From a virus, in the IMG/VR virus record IMGVR_UViG_3300030108_001372, positions 1 to 36,134 of that record: DNA of 36,134 bases, one strand, 5' to 3'. How positions within the stretch are numbered: the stretch's first letter is position 1; every line of letters begins with the position of its first letter. A program made the translations under genes and the position numbers. Shown one piece after another: positions 7,799 to 15,860 of this stretch. The notes under the pieces are model-generated. The model searched no databases and was not told the DNA's origin. It saw only the letters and a program-made list of their open reading frames with translations.

Positions 7799-8542
7799 AT
7801 GGCAGTTAAGTACGACGGTGGTGCTATCGGCGATGCACCAATTTTGGATGGAATCTCTAACCCGGGACGCCGATTTACCCGGTTTGATGATTTCCTTGAA
7901 ACCAACCCTGTTGACAACGGCTACCAGTTGGTCGAACTCAATGACGGTGGTAGTGAAGCAGACCCAACTGCTGCTGGCGCTGATGAGCGTGGCGGTGTTG
8001 TGCTTCTTAGCACCGTAAGTACCAACGCTGATGACGGCGGCCAACTGGGTTCTGACACTGAGTTTGTCAAGTTGGACAAAGAAGTTTACTTCGAGACTCG
8101 CATCCGGTTTGCAAGTTCATCGGCCACTACGCCAGCAGGCGCAGCGTTCGTTGGGTTGTCAATTACTCCGGGTTCTGCTGCGTTGACGGCTGCTTCGGTT
8201 CACGCCTTGACTGACATGATCGGGTTCCAAATTGATCCCGATGACTCTGACTCTTTGGATTTCGTGTGCGTCAAGAACGACACCGAATCAAAGTTGTCTG
8301 ACATTGCAGTCATCGACACCACCGCCAACAGTGGCAAGGGTGTTTCGGACTTTATGAAGATTGGCTTCCGAGTCCGCAACGGCGAAGCGACAGTGTTTAT
8401 CGACGGTGAAAACGCCGGTACTCTCGACACTAACATTCCTGATGACGAAATGCTCGGGTCTGTTATTGCGATTAGTAACGGCAACACCGCTGCTGCATGT
8501 GTCACGGCTGTTGATTACGTGATGATCTCTTCGGAGCGGTAA
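7799..8542 (+). CDS. LamG/lectin-like head decoration protein candidate
   Basis: ATG at 7799 lies one base after the capsid stop. The 247-residue product is beta-rich. It has FTRFDDFLE near the front, VYFETRIRFASSSA in the middle, then FMKIGFRVRNGEATVFIDGE and a closing VDYVMISSE strand. This progression (cargo strand, ETRIRF, then FIDGE) is that of concanavalin/LamG jelly-roll domains. Directly after the capsid gene, such proteins are commonly capsid decoration proteins on the outer head surface. The decoration role is inferred from position, the fold from the strand pattern. Confidence 0.72.
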   Translation: MAVKYDGGAIGDAPILDGISNPGRRFTRFDDFLETNPVDNGYQLVELNDGGSEADPTAAGADERGGVVLLSTVSTNADDGGQLGSDTEFVKLDKEVYFETRIRFASSSATTPAGAAFVGLSITPGSAALTAASVHALTDMIGFQIDPDDSDSLDFVCVKNDTESKLSDIAVIDTTANSGKGVSDFMKIGFRVRNGEATVFIDGENAGTLDTNIPDDEMLGSVIAISNGNTAAACVTAVDYVMISSER

Positions 8543-8761
8543 ATGGACTGGCAGATCCCGTTGGCTGTAGGCAACATAGTTGTTGTGGTTGGCGGGGTGG
8601 TATGGGCATTTGCGCGACTTTCGGCAAGTATGGCAACATTGACTAGGAGCATTGAGCGCCTTGACAGTACAGTCGAAAAACTTGCCAAGCACAGTGTGGA
8701 ACACGAAATCCGCATTGCTGCTCTTGAGTCTCGCAGCGTGCAAGACCAGTCCGTTAAGTAA
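8543..8761 (+). CDS. Single-pass membrane protein with coiled coil (i-spanin/holin-like, 72 aa)
   Basis: ATG at 8543 follows the previous stop directly. Residues 5-24 (IPLAVGNIVVVVGGVVWAFA) form one transmembrane segment at the N-terminus. Residues 26-68 form a coiled coil with heptad spacing (LTRSIERLDSTVEKLAKH, then EIRIAALESR). This is the layout of an inner-membrane spanin subunit (Rz-like: membrane anchor plus periplasmic coil), though shorter than most Rz proteins. XhlA-type holin partners have the reverse order. A lipoprotein gene starts inside it in the +1 frame, as Rz1 does inside Rz. Membrane placement is well supported; the lysis role is inferred. Confidence 0.75.
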   Translation: MDWQIPLAVGNIVVVVGGVVWAFARLSASMATLTRSIERLDSTVEKLAKHSVEHEIRIAALESRSVQDQSVK

Positions 8762-9137
8762 TTTGGCGAAAGCCCCGGAGGTTTTTACGCCTCCCCCTTT
8801 ACAAACTCCCCTCGACCCACTCGTTTGGGTCGGGGGGATTTCCATACTGGGCGGCCTGATTTTGATGACGGTGACACGATTCATTGGTCTACCGGTCAAG
8901 GGGGCTGTTCCGATGATTACAGGGGTAGCCCTGATTTTGCTGGCGTTCATTGTGGAGCGCTACGCGGACTACATCCTGCTCCCCACGGCGATAGCCAGCG
9001 GCGTGGTGGCAACAGCAACGGTTCTTGGTTCTGGCTGGAAGTTATGGAAACACCGATGGATTTTATTTCCTCATGGCTCGACTCGTTCTTCGCCAGCACC
9101 GGAGCGTTCTTCTTCTTCTACGTCCTCGGCGGAGTGA
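8694..9137 (+). CDS. Nested lipoprotein with transmembrane segments (o-spanin-like?)
   Basis: The frame from 8762 to 9043 is the only protein-like one, so a start must lie inside the preceding gene. GTG at 8694 gives a textbook lipoprotein signal: K5, a leucine-rich core (ALLLLSLAAC, 7-16) and lipobox LAAC with lipidated C16. A proline-rich stretch follows (28-42), then three hydrophobic segments at about 43-61, 71-87 and 94-114, and a basic, serine-rich tail. Length is 147 aa. The nested +1 start, lipobox and prolines match o-spanins (Rz1), but the extra membrane segments do not. It could be a new spanin type or a lipid-anchored holin. In-frame TTG at 8652 and 8763 are other possible starts; no clear ribosome site is seen. 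Confidence 0.65.
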   Translation: MWNTKSALLLLSLAACKTSPLSNLAKAPEVFTPPPLQTPLDPLVWVGGISILGGLILMTVTRFIGLPVKGAVPMITGVALILLAFIVERYADYILLPTAIASGVVATATVLGSGWKLWKHRWILFPHGSTRSSPAPERSSSSTSSAE

Positions 9138-9181
9138 CTGGTCGCCCGCTTTATGATTGGGTAATTAGCAAGGTCCGCTAA
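9044..9181 (+). CDS. Small membrane peptide (45 aa)
   Basis: ATG at 9044 (or 9056) opens a 45-residue frame ending at TAA 9179-9181, whose last base starts the next gene (TAATG). It overlaps the lipoprotein's 3' end by 94 bases in another frame. GGAAG lies just before the start. The peptide has an amphipathic start (FISSWLDSFF), one strongly hydrophobic segment (ASTGAFFFFYVLGGV) and a short basic end (VISKVR). Size, one membrane segment and position after two membrane proteins suggest a holin-like or accessory lysis peptide. The part of this frame before 9044 is not protein-like, so the short form is preferred. Confidence 0.55.
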   Translation: METPMDFISSWLDSFFASTGAFFFFYVLGGVTGRPLYDWVISKVR

Positions 9182-9957
9182 TGGTTGCAGTTTCCGGTCT
9201 CCCATGTAGTTACGGCAAGGCATGGTCGCCCAGCGATCTAGTTGCCCCGCTCACGGCTTGGCAAAAAGCCGGAAGCACTGTTGGCGTAAGCACTTGGACG
9301 GACTCTTCAGGAAACGGTAATGACTTGGTTCAACCTTCCAGTGGAGATCAGCCGTCAACAACAACCCTAAATGGGCTGACTATTTTGGACTTCGATGACA
9401 GTGAAAATGACCACATGGATTATGGCGATCTTGACGCAATGGATGTTGGGACCGGCGATTTCTATTGTTTCATTGTAATCAATCCCGGCAAGTTTAATTC
9501 AAATATGGCCCTCCTCGCCAAACACAGTGGCGCAGACGATTACTTACTTCGGCTTGCAAGCACTAACAAAGTCCAGCAATACATTGGCAGCACTTCTTCT
9601 GGAGTTGTGACAGGATCGACTACTGTTTCACCCGCAACCACTTATGTGATTGCGGGATACAGAGCGTCCTCCACTTCTTTTATTCGTGTTGACGGTTCGC
9701 AGGATGGATCAAATACTAACACTGAGTCCTTCAGCAACGCTCGTACGTTTCACATTGCAGGCCAAGCGACCCAAGGAACCGCCGCTAACTACGGCGGGAA
9801 GATTGCGGAAGTTGTGCTAGGCGGTGGGACGATTAGCCAAGGGGAAATTCTTGCAATTGAAGGTTATCTTGCGGACAGATTTGGCACCGTGTCCAGTCTT
9901 CCAGCGACGCACAAATACAAAAAAGGAAAGCCTTGGGGCTTAGGTAAAGTGACATGA
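9181..9957 (+). CDS. LamG / concanavalin-like surface protein (258 aa)
   Basis: ATG at 9181 overlaps the previous stop by one base. The product reads as a jelly-roll lectin-like domain: SPSDLVAPLTAWQKAGS, then WTDSSGNGNDLVQ, central strands, FIRVDGSQDG, and the final IAEVVLGGGTISQGEILAIEG helix leading to YLADRFG and LPATHKYKKG. This last part is the typical end of LamG-like domains found in marine bacterial and phage proteins. Such proteins bind sugars or decorate virions. With tail-connector genes following, it may sit on the head or tail surface. No signal peptide is seen. Confidence 0.78.
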   Translation: MVAVSGLPCSYGKAWSPSDLVAPLTAWQKAGSTVGVSTWTDSSGNGNDLVQPSSGDQPSTTTLNGLTILDFDDSENDHMDYGDLDAMDVGTGDFYCFIVINPGKFNSNMALLAKHSGADDYLLRLASTNKVQQYIGSTSSGVVTGSTTVSPATTYVIAGYRASSTSFIRVDGSQDGSNTNTESFSNARTFHIAGQATQGTAANYGGKIAEVVLGGGTISQGEILAIEGYLADRFGTVSSLPATHKYKKGKPWGLGKVT

Positions 9958-10280
9958 GTTCAGAAGTTTACGCAGTAAAAATACCTGTGCCTGCAAGCAC
10001 ACAAACCTTTACCACATCCGACGAGCATTTCGGCGCAGTCGTTTCGATTTTGCTTGTTAACAATCGTGGTGCAAGTCTTACTCTCGCTTCGATCAAAGAT
10101 GCGAACGGTCTGGACATTGTTGGCAACCACAACCCGTCTGCATTGAGTAATGGTAGCACTGCGCAAATTGTGCAAACCGAGATGGGTGGCACTGCTGTTG
10201 CAGGCACACTGACTGTAGATGTCGGCGGTACAGGCGGGTCATCAGGAACCTTTGACGTTTACGTCTACATTGCACCATGA
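9954..10280 (+). CDS. Small beta-rich virion protein (108 aa)
   Basis: ATGA overlap joins it to the gene before and another ATGA to the one after. The 108 residues are rich in Thr, Val, Ser and Gly with alternating hydrophobic strands (VVSILLVNNRGASLTLASI; GTFDVYVYIAP) and no charged clusters. This is typical of small beta-sandwich structural proteins. I do not recognise a family. Position between a LamG-type protein and the connector suggests a head or neck accessory protein. Confidence 0.65.
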   Translation: MSSEVYAVKIPVPASTQTFTTSDEHFGAVVSILLVNNRGASLTLASIKDANGLDIVGNHNPSALSNGSTAQIVQTEMGGTAVAGTLTVDVGGTGGSSGTFDVYVYIAP

Positions 10281-11302
10281 GCCTTGGAGTAACCTACGAC
10301 GAACTGCATGACGAAGTTGGGCGAGCGCTCGGCTACGGACGCGATGCGACTGGCGATGCCAATGTCGATGTGGTGGCCTGCGTCAAGCGTGGTCTGCGGC
10401 AGTTCTATACTCCTGAGCCGCTGCCGGGCGAGCGCGTGTCGCACCGCTGGTCATTTATGCGGACGGTCGAAACGCTTGACACTATTGTTCCGTCTGAGTC
10501 AGGTACAGCCTCTACGTTTGGTGCAGTTTTGACTAGCGTTAGTATCGACCTTAGCACAGAAGATGCTGAGTCTATCTCTCACGTATCAGTGACCCGAAGC
10601 AACGGTGCGACCACCAAACATCTGGTTACTGCCGTCAGCAACAGTGGCAACACAATCACGGTGTCTGCTGCATTTGGCTACGCAGAATCTGTATCTTTTA
10701 CTGTCTTCTACAACGGCTCTTACGCTCTTCCAGCAGCCTTTGCTGGCATTGACGGGCCAATGACTTACGACACGTTTTACGGTTCAGACCCAAACGTGGC
10801 TGACCTGACGATTGAAATTACCACTGAGTCCAAGTTGCGTGACATGGCCCAGTATCTTGAAGACCGAGATGACAAACCACGGGTCGCAGCAGTCACGCAG
10901 ACCGGGGCCACCGGTACAGCCGGGACATCGCAACGCATCAACTTTTATCCAATTCCGGATGCGGTCTACCGACTCAAGTACACACAAATCAACGAGCCTG
11001 CAAACCTAACCTCGGACTCCCACGTCCCTTTGGGCGGAGCATTGCACGGCGAAACAATCCTTGCCTCTTGCTTGGCTATTGCCGAGCAGTTCTTTATTCC
11101 TAACTCTCCGCACGGGTATGTGGAGTCTTACATCCGCAGACTCGCGGCAAGCGTGGAGATGGATAGGCAAGTAACTAGATCAGAAACTCTTGGGTACAAC
11201 GCGGACCCCTCGGAGTTTGGAAGTGTCACCGGGTTTACAGACGCGCGTCTGTCTCGGTATTTGCATGACAACCGCGTTACCGTTAATGGAGTTCAATACT
11301 AA
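10277..11302 (+). CDS. Head-tail connector / adaptor protein candidate (341 aa)
   Basis: ATGA overlap with the gene before; TAATG with the gene after. The N-terminus is helical (TYDELHDEVGRALGYG, then VVACVKRGLRQFYTP), the middle is a beta-rich insert of about 100 residues (TASTFGAVLTSVSIDLST onward), then comes INFYPIPDAVYRLKYT, a strand pair common in tail adaptor proteins, followed by a helical end (GETILASCLAIAEQFF; YIRRLAASVEMDRQVT). A helical bundle interrupted by a beta domain is the shape of the adaptor ring (T7 gp11-like, P22 gp4-like) that docks on the portal. Call based on this layout and position; no catalytic motif applies. Confidence 0.55.
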   Translation: MSLGVTYDELHDEVGRALGYGRDATGDANVDVVACVKRGLRQFYTPEPLPGERVSHRWSFMRTVETLDTIVPSESGTASTFGAVLTSVSIDLSTEDAESISHVSVTRSNGATTKHLVTAVSNSGNTITVSAAFGYAESVSFTVFYNGSYALPAAFAGIDGPMTYDTFYGSDPNVADLTIEITTESKLRDMAQYLEDRDDKPRVAAVTQTGATGTAGTSQRINFYPIPDAVYRLKYTQINEPANLTSDSHVPLGGALHGETILASCLAIAEQFFIPNSPHGYVESYIRRLAASVEMDRQVTRSETLGYNADPSEFGSVTGFTDARLSRYLHDNRVTVNGVQY

Positions 11303-11532
11303 TGTCTGGACATAACATCGCAGAGCAACTGCGTCAGTCTGATTTTGCCTACACCGAAGGTATCAAAGAGCCTTTGATTACCTGTGGCTCTGGCGCGCCA
11401 ACCCTCACGACCCCCGGCTATTTGTACATTCGCACCGACACCACCAGCGAAGACACCCGGCTCTATCTGTGTGCTGACCCCGATGAGGCAACCACGTTGA
11501 GCAGCCGCTGGAAGCCAATCGTCATTTCCTAA
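11302..11532 (+). CDS. Small virion-associated protein (76 aa)
   Basis: ATG at 11302 shares its A with the preceding TAA. The product is small and soluble: a polar helix (NIAEQLRQSDFAYTEGI), a Gly/Pro turn, then strands GYLYIRTDTT and RLYLCADPD ending SRWKPIVIS. Short proteins of this kind, which read as a single strand-rich domain, occur near neck genes in marine phages. Function unknown. The following gene is only ten bases away with its own ribosome site. Confidence 0.65.
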   Translation: MSGHNIAEQLRQSDFAYTEGIKEPLITCGSGAPTLTTPGYLYIRTDTTSEDTRLYLCADPDEATTLSSRWKPIVIS

Positions 11533-11542
11533 GGAGTAACCA

Positions 11543-12031
11543 ATGGCATTTGCACCAGCACGTCCCGGGACCGCACTAACTTCTGCCAGTATTACTGGTG
11601 CGGTCATTTCTTCTGATCCTGATACTGATACCTCTGCTAAGTTTTACATTAAAGTCACATCCGCTACTTTTAACGGATCTGTGCCTGTTGTAGAAACTAC
11701 CGGCAGTGGAGATACGACCGTCCGCTACGACCACGGCGATAAACCTTACTACGACATTACGTTGCAAGGTGTGATGCTTGGTGATAAGGGCATCCAATTG
11801 CATAACTTGACTCAGCAAATCCACCCGGCCACTGATAGCCTTGATGTCCGCCTGAGTTTCAAGTTTAGTAACGTAGCCGGTGATGAACACAATTTTACTG
11901 ACATGCCGGTAATCGTAACTCAGTGTCAAATGCAGTTTGACCCTAAATTGCCTGTTATCGGTGTTGCACTGCAAATGAAGTCAATGCTTGCCGCAGACAA
12001 GGGCTTGCAAGGCGGAGACATCTCGGCATAA
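11543..12031 (+). CDS. Beta-rich structural protein, tail-tube-like candidate (162 aa)
   Basis: ATG at 11543 follows a clear AAGGAG site. The 162-residue product is mostly beta strands: SAKFYIKVTSATFNGSVPVV, PYYDITLQGVMLGDKGI, SLDVRLSFKFSN, VIVTQCQMQFDP and GVALQMKSML. This strand pattern recalls tail-tube or minor tail proteins, and its good ribosome site suggests higher expression than its neighbours. I cannot assign a family. If the virion is short-tailed, a tube-like fold could form the tail nozzle or a head decoration instead. Confidence 0.6.
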   Translation: MAFAPARPGTALTSASITGAVISSDPDTDTSAKFYIKVTSATFNGSVPVVETTGSGDTTVRYDHGDKPYYDITLQGVMLGDKGIQLHNLTQQIHPATDSLDVRLSFKFSNVAGDEHNFTDMPVIVTQCQMQFDPKLPVIGVALQMKSMLAADKGLQGGDISA

Positions 12032-12047
12032 AGGTTAGGATCTGCTT

Positions 12048-12962
12048 ATGGCAAAACGACCTAACCCAATTAGTCCGATAGATGACGCAGAAGTTGTACG
12101 TCAGATGGATCTACTGAAAGATGTAGATCCGTCTGACGTTACATTGCCTAACCAAGACAATCTCACTCCTGAAGACCGTGAAATGCTTCAGCGGCATGAA
12201 GCAATGATGGCACGGCTCGATGCTACTCAAGGCAAAGAGCAAGAGACTGTTGAGGAAATGCTCACTCGCGTCAGGCAGCGACATAAAGAAATCCAAGAGT
12301 TTGCTGCAACCAGCATGCCAGATTCTCAAGCAGGTCTGTCTTTTTCTGGGGCAGTCAAAACCGGCGGAAAAATTTTCTCTGGGATATTTGAAGGTGCAGG
12401 AGCAATCGGGACTGCTTTCAAAGAATTAGGCACAGGTCTATTCAACGCTATTACTGACAAACCAATCGGCGACCAGCCAACTGTGTTCGACCTACCTCGC
12501 ATGACAGACGAGGAACGGCTTGGCAGCATGGATTTGTCAGGTGTTGAAGTACCAGAACTTAAAGATGACCAACAACCTGTCCAAGCAGAACAGCAGCCCA
12601 CACCTCCTGCACCTTCAGAGTTGCCAGACACTGCTCCTTTGGAGTTTCCAGACACAAGAATCCCAAAGACTAAGTTTTCAGACCCAACAAGCAATGAGGT
12701 TGTAAGGCAACAAAAACTTATCAATCAAGCCCTAAAGCAAACGCCAGCGCCACAGATGCCAAGTGTTGAGCAGGCAAAGCCAGACATTGCAGAGATGGCT
12801 GAACAGGCTGCTGTAGAATCTGGCAAGCAAGTTCTGATGCCGTCAGACGCGCCAGAACTGTTTGCACAATCTTCGTTTAGCACAGACAACGACCAGCAAA
12901 GCCGAATAGTTGAACTGCTAGAAAATTTGCCGAGGCGGATTTCAGAGGAACTTAGATCGTGA
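12048..12962 (+). CDS. Proline/glutamine-rich virion protein of unknown function (304 aa)
   Basis: ATG at 12048 is preceded by TAGGA. The product has three parts: a charged helical first third (MLQRHEAMMARLDATQ; VEEMLTRVRQRHKEIQE), a short glycine-rich hydrophobic stretch at about 98-140 (SGAVKTGGKIFSGIFEGAGA, then TAFKELGTGLF) that could contact membrane, and a long disordered part rich in Pro, Gln, Glu and Asp ending with a helix (IVELLENLPRRISEEL). This make-up resembles internal or ejected virion proteins. No known domain is recognised. It couples to the next gene by GTGA. Confidence 0.6.
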   Translation: MAKRPNPISPIDDAEVVRQMDLLKDVDPSDVTLPNQDNLTPEDREMLQRHEAMMARLDATQGKEQETVEEMLTRVRQRHKEIQEFAATSMPDSQAGLSFSGAVKTGGKIFSGIFEGAGAIGTAFKELGTGLFNAITDKPIGDQPTVFDLPRMTDEERLGSMDLSGVEVPELKDDQQPVQAEQQPTPPAPSELPDTAPLEFPDTRIPKTKFSDPTSNEVVRQQKLINQALKQTPAPQMPSVEQAKPDIAEMAEQAAVESGKQVLMPSDAPELFAQSSFSTDNDQQSRIVELLENLPRRISEELRS

Positions 12963-13897
12963 CATACAGGTTTCGTGACCAAATTTACCAAGGCACACAG
13001 GGGGTCTACAGCGCTGATGGTCTAGGCGACCGCATGACAGTACGCGCCATGGTTGTCATTGACCATAGAAAAGAAGAGGGTGCTGATGACGGTGCCGCTC
13101 TGTTGCAGAGTGCTGTCAACAATTATTTTGCAGATGACTCTGAAGGCAATAGGTTCTTTTCTCCGGGCCACCAACAACTCCCCCTCCAAAAAGTCAACGC
13201 AAAGCAGATAGCCAGAAATCTAGTTGAGTTGCAGGTCCAATACGGAGGTCGCGGCGTAGTTGGCAACGGCACACAGTTGGCTAAATTTGAGTCAGCAACC
13301 TACCCCACAGTGATCTTTACCAAAGCATTGTCCGATGAAGACCCGACTTCTGGATCTGGTTCGGAGGGCGTATACAAAAGGGGTCTACCCTTCAAAGAGT
13401 TTCTTGACGGCCTTCCCGTAAACAAAATTTTAAGTCCAGAACAAATTAGAAAACTGCGGACTATCTCGTTTCCACGTACATGCGTTCGTATTTATCTGCA
13501 AAAAGTGGCTTATGGTTTTAACCCTATGAGGGTATACGCTTCAGTAATTCGCAAAGTAAACGCATTTACACAAAATGTTTCAGGGTTTACTTGTGCCCCC
13601 GGCACCTTGTTGCTGGAAGGCATTCGCTCAGACGCAACAACAATCGGCACGATTGACCAAACCGGGCAAACTCCGCCAGAGTTGCTTCGCTATGACTACG
13701 ACTTGACGATGCTGTATGACCCAAACGGGTTTCCGGTCCAAGGGTTCAGGGAGGCTACTCTTTCTGAAAGAATTGCTGATGACACGGTTCCTGCCATTCC
13801 GCCTTCAGACCCAGACAACCCACCTGACCCCAATGATGTTGTCAGTAAAATTCTTGACGTAACTAGCGAGTACGAAGTCGCTGACTGGAGGGTGTGA
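12959..13897 (+). CDS. Structural protein of unknown function (312 aa)
   Basis: GTG at 12959 overlaps the preceding TGA (GTGA). The product is a soluble alpha/beta protein of even composition, with YRFRDQIYQGTQGVYSADG at the front, a middle with KAFTQNVSGF-type strands, YDYDLTMLYDPNGFPVQGF near residue 250, and a proline/aspartate-rich tail (PPSDPDNPPDPND). The placement between a disordered virion protein and fibre-like genes suggests a tail or baseplate-like component. No homologue is recognised. Confidence 0.65.
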   Translation: MTYRFRDQIYQGTQGVYSADGLGDRMTVRAMVVIDHRKEEGADDGAALLQSAVNNYFADDSEGNRFFSPGHQQLPLQKVNAKQIARNLVELQVQYGGRGVVGNGTQLAKFESATYPTVIFTKALSDEDPTSGSGSEGVYKRGLPFKEFLDGLPVNKILSPEQIRKLRTISFPRTCVRIYLQKVAYGFNPMRVYASVIRKVNAFTQNVSGFTCAPGTLLLEGIRSDATTIGTIDQTGQTPPELLRYDYDLTMLYDPNGFPVQGFREATLSERIADDTVPAIPPSDPDNPPDPNDVVSKILDVTSEYEVADWRV

Positions 13898-14475
13898 TGG
13901 CTATACCCTTTGCTTTGTCGGATGATTTCAGCCGACTCATACAGTCAATGCAAGACGAGATTCGCACTTTGCGGTCTGAACTCAACGACACCCGTGCAAA
14001 CTTGGGCCAGTTGACAGATAGAAATTCTGGCACTGGTAAGTTGCTTGGCTTGTCTACCTTCATGTTGCCAGCAAAAGTGGTAAATGGTGGCAGATTCACA
14101 GCGCAGGTGCAATTTCCCGGCAACTTCAACCCAAACAACTGGGGGGTTGACCTTCTCGGTACAGAATTAGAATTCTTGACTGAAATTGAGGAGGACGAAA
14201 CATACACGGTGTTCAATATCTTGAACGGATTTGGCGAACGTGACCAAACAAACGCAAGAATATTTCACGGGTTGCTTGTGGAGCAAGAAAACGGTGATCT
14301 TGTGGAGGAACAAGCATCTAACAGTTGCATACCCATTTACTTTTACCCCGGTCTGCGTGGCGTAGATGCGTGGTCTGGTCTTCAGGAGGGTACAACAGAC
14401 CCATCAATAAATCTGATTGCTGGCATTCCGGTCTTGACGTACTTCAAACCAGATGTACAGGCGGTTTGCGATTGA
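13897..14475 (+). CDS. Short coiled-coil-headed structural protein (192 aa)
   Basis: Start at ATG 13897 is preferred to the adjacent GTG at 13894; both overlap the previous TGA. The N-terminus is a coiled coil (DDFSRLIQSMQDEIRTLRSE, residues about 9-35), a common trimerising head in phage fibre proteins, followed by a globular beta-rich part (FTAQVQFPGNFNPNNWG; LEFLTEIEEDETYTVFNI). The stop overlaps the TTG start of the next gene (TTGA). Together with that gene it may form a fibre or spike. The role is inferred from the coil plus beta layout. Confidence 0.65.
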   Translation: MAIPFALSDDFSRLIQSMQDEIRTLRSELNDTRANLGQLTDRNSGTGKLLGLSTFMLPAKVVNGGRFTAQVQFPGNFNPNNWGVDLLGTELEFLTEIEEDETYTVFNILNGFGERDQTNARIFHGLLVEQENGDLVEEQASNSCIPIYFYPGLRGVDAWSGLQEGTTDPSINLIAGIPVLTYFKPDVQAVCD

Positions 14476-15860
14476 GCGAAGGGGTTCCCGCTGTTCTTTG
14501 TTGTTGCGTCGAACCAGCAGGAGGCTGGTACGAGGTTTTTCCTACCTACTGCGCTGAAGAATTTGTTGAGCATTGCTTTCCAGCAATTGATACGGCTGGT
14601 GAAAAAATTCAGTTTGCAATGCGGCTTACGCTGTCAGATGTTGAGTCATTATCGGAACGTGATCTCAAGCCTGCTGGCGAAGGAGATTGGGGGACGCACG
14701 ACGGTATACAGATGTGGACTTTAGGAGACTACCTTGGGCCTGATGACGGGTTTCAAGGGAGGCTTAGCACGAGTTTAGGTTTGTACTCGCCGCCAAACGG
14801 CAACTGGTTGATTGTCCCATTCAACGGCACCGAGGCAAGCACAGTTCCTACGTTTGGTCTTGGAAGTCCTAGAGGTCTATGGACAACTATTCCGCCACCT
14901 CGCTTTTCTCTGGTCGGGCCGGGTACTCCCCAAGGTGACGTGCAAACCCTTGACGTAATGCACATGGTCGGGCATCTTTTTTACAACCCTCAACTTCAAG
15001 TTCGCGCTGAATGGAACGCTGAAGCACCCACAGGCTTTAACAGTATTAATCAAGATTCGGCTTGGACTAATTGGTACAACCCAATGTATAGGGTTAGCAA
15101 CCGTTCTTACACAGCACAATTTATTGGCGGTGGAATTTGTGTCATCAATAAATTGTACGAGTCAACTTTTCCCTTTAATGGCAATTGGGAAGTGAAAGGA
15201 ATTGTGCAGTTGCCCGGCTACTCAGCAACAGGCAACCTAGATCCTAATTTCCAAATAGTCATTTTCCCCGGTCAAGCAGTGGGGCAGTTACCAAATCTTC
15301 CCCCGGAAGAACCCTTCAATGGGCGTATTTATACAGCCAACAACGGCGGTGTGAGCCTTGGCCCTCCTTTTGTTGCTGAATTTGAGACTATTGCAATAGA
15401 CAGCGGATGCCCGACCGTGCTGTCAAATCCACTGCCCGAAGTCCTTGCTAGATGGTTTTCGGCTGGTGGAGGGCCAGAGGAACCAGCGTTTCACACCCCA
15501 GTCGTACGTAACGATGACTACTTGAGCAACCCATGTGACGCCACAGGGGTCGATCCATGCCCTACTTGCGAAGCGCCATCCTTTCCCCCCGGCCCGCCCG
15601 GAAGCCAGTTGAGTTCGTTGGGTGCTACAAGTTGCCCAAACGCGCTGGAATGCAACGAGGGCGCATGTGATGTGTTGGCTGGGCAATATTCAGCAGATAC
15701 ATATTTTGCTAATGACCAAACGGTTGTCTTTAATCCTTTTGGCGACCCACCACATTGGTGCAGGATAACGGTTTTCACACAGCAGTTTGAAGGGTTTCCA
15801 CTCGACCCGTTTGATTTTTCAGGTTACAACTACAGCGCAGCATTAGGGAGTTTTGGATGA
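14472..15860 (+). CDS. Large beta-rich surface protein with Cys-rich end (462 aa)
   Basis: An open frame begins further upstream, but bases before 14472 belong to the previous gene. TTG at 14472 overlaps that gene's TGA in the TTGA arrangement used as GTGA/ATGA elsewhere here, so it is the likely start. The 462-residue product is rich in Gly, Pro, Asn, Phe and Trp with many short strands. From about residue 350 it becomes cysteine-rich (CDATGVDPCPTCEAP, SCPNALECNEGACD), with a Pro/Gly stretch between. This looks like a receptor-binding or spike protein stabilised by disulfides or metal. No family recognised. The use of TTG may keep it at low level. Confidence 0.65.
   Translation: MSEGVPAVLCCCVEPAGGWYEVFPTYCAEEFVEHCFPAIDTAGEKIQFAMRLTLSDVESLSERDLKPAGEGDWGTHDGIQMWTLGDYLGPDDGFQGRLSTSLGLYSPPNGNWLIVPFNGTEASTVPTFGLGSPRGLWTTIPPPRFSLVGPGTPQGDVQTLDVMHMVGHLFYNPQLQVRAEWNAEAPTGFNSINQDSAWTNWYNPMYRVSNRSYTAQFIGGGICVINKLYESTFPFNGNWEVKGIVQLPGYSATGNLDPNFQIVIFPGQAVGQLPNLPPEEPFNGRIYTANNGGVSLGPPFVAEFETIAIDSGCPTVLSNPLPEVLARWFSAGGGPEEPAFHTPVVRNDDYLSNPCDATGVDPCPTCEAPSFPPGPPGSQLSSLGATSCPNALECNEGACDVLAGQYSADTYFANDQTVVFNPFGDPPHWCRITVFTQQFEGFPLDPFDFSGYNYSAALGSFG

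Noticed and set aside
7294-7917. Long - strand frame opposite the major capsid gene
   Set aside because: Shadow of a strongly biased coding strand; no motif, and antisense to a gene with a strong ribosome site.
8288-8950. 220-codon - strand frame across three forward genes
   Set aside because: Crosses gene boundaries of well-supported forward genes and shows no recognisable protein pattern.
8825-9043. Upstream extension of the small membrane peptide frame
   Set aside because: Rich in Gly, Asp, His and Arg with no fold-like pattern, and fully overlaps the lipoprotein frame, which is hydrophobic and protein-like; only the part from 9044 is credible.
14325-14471. Upstream extension of the Cys-rich spike-like frame
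   Set aside because: These bases encode the end of the preceding coiled-coil protein; the extension reads as a shadow (many R, W, C). The TTG in the TTGA overlap explains the start.
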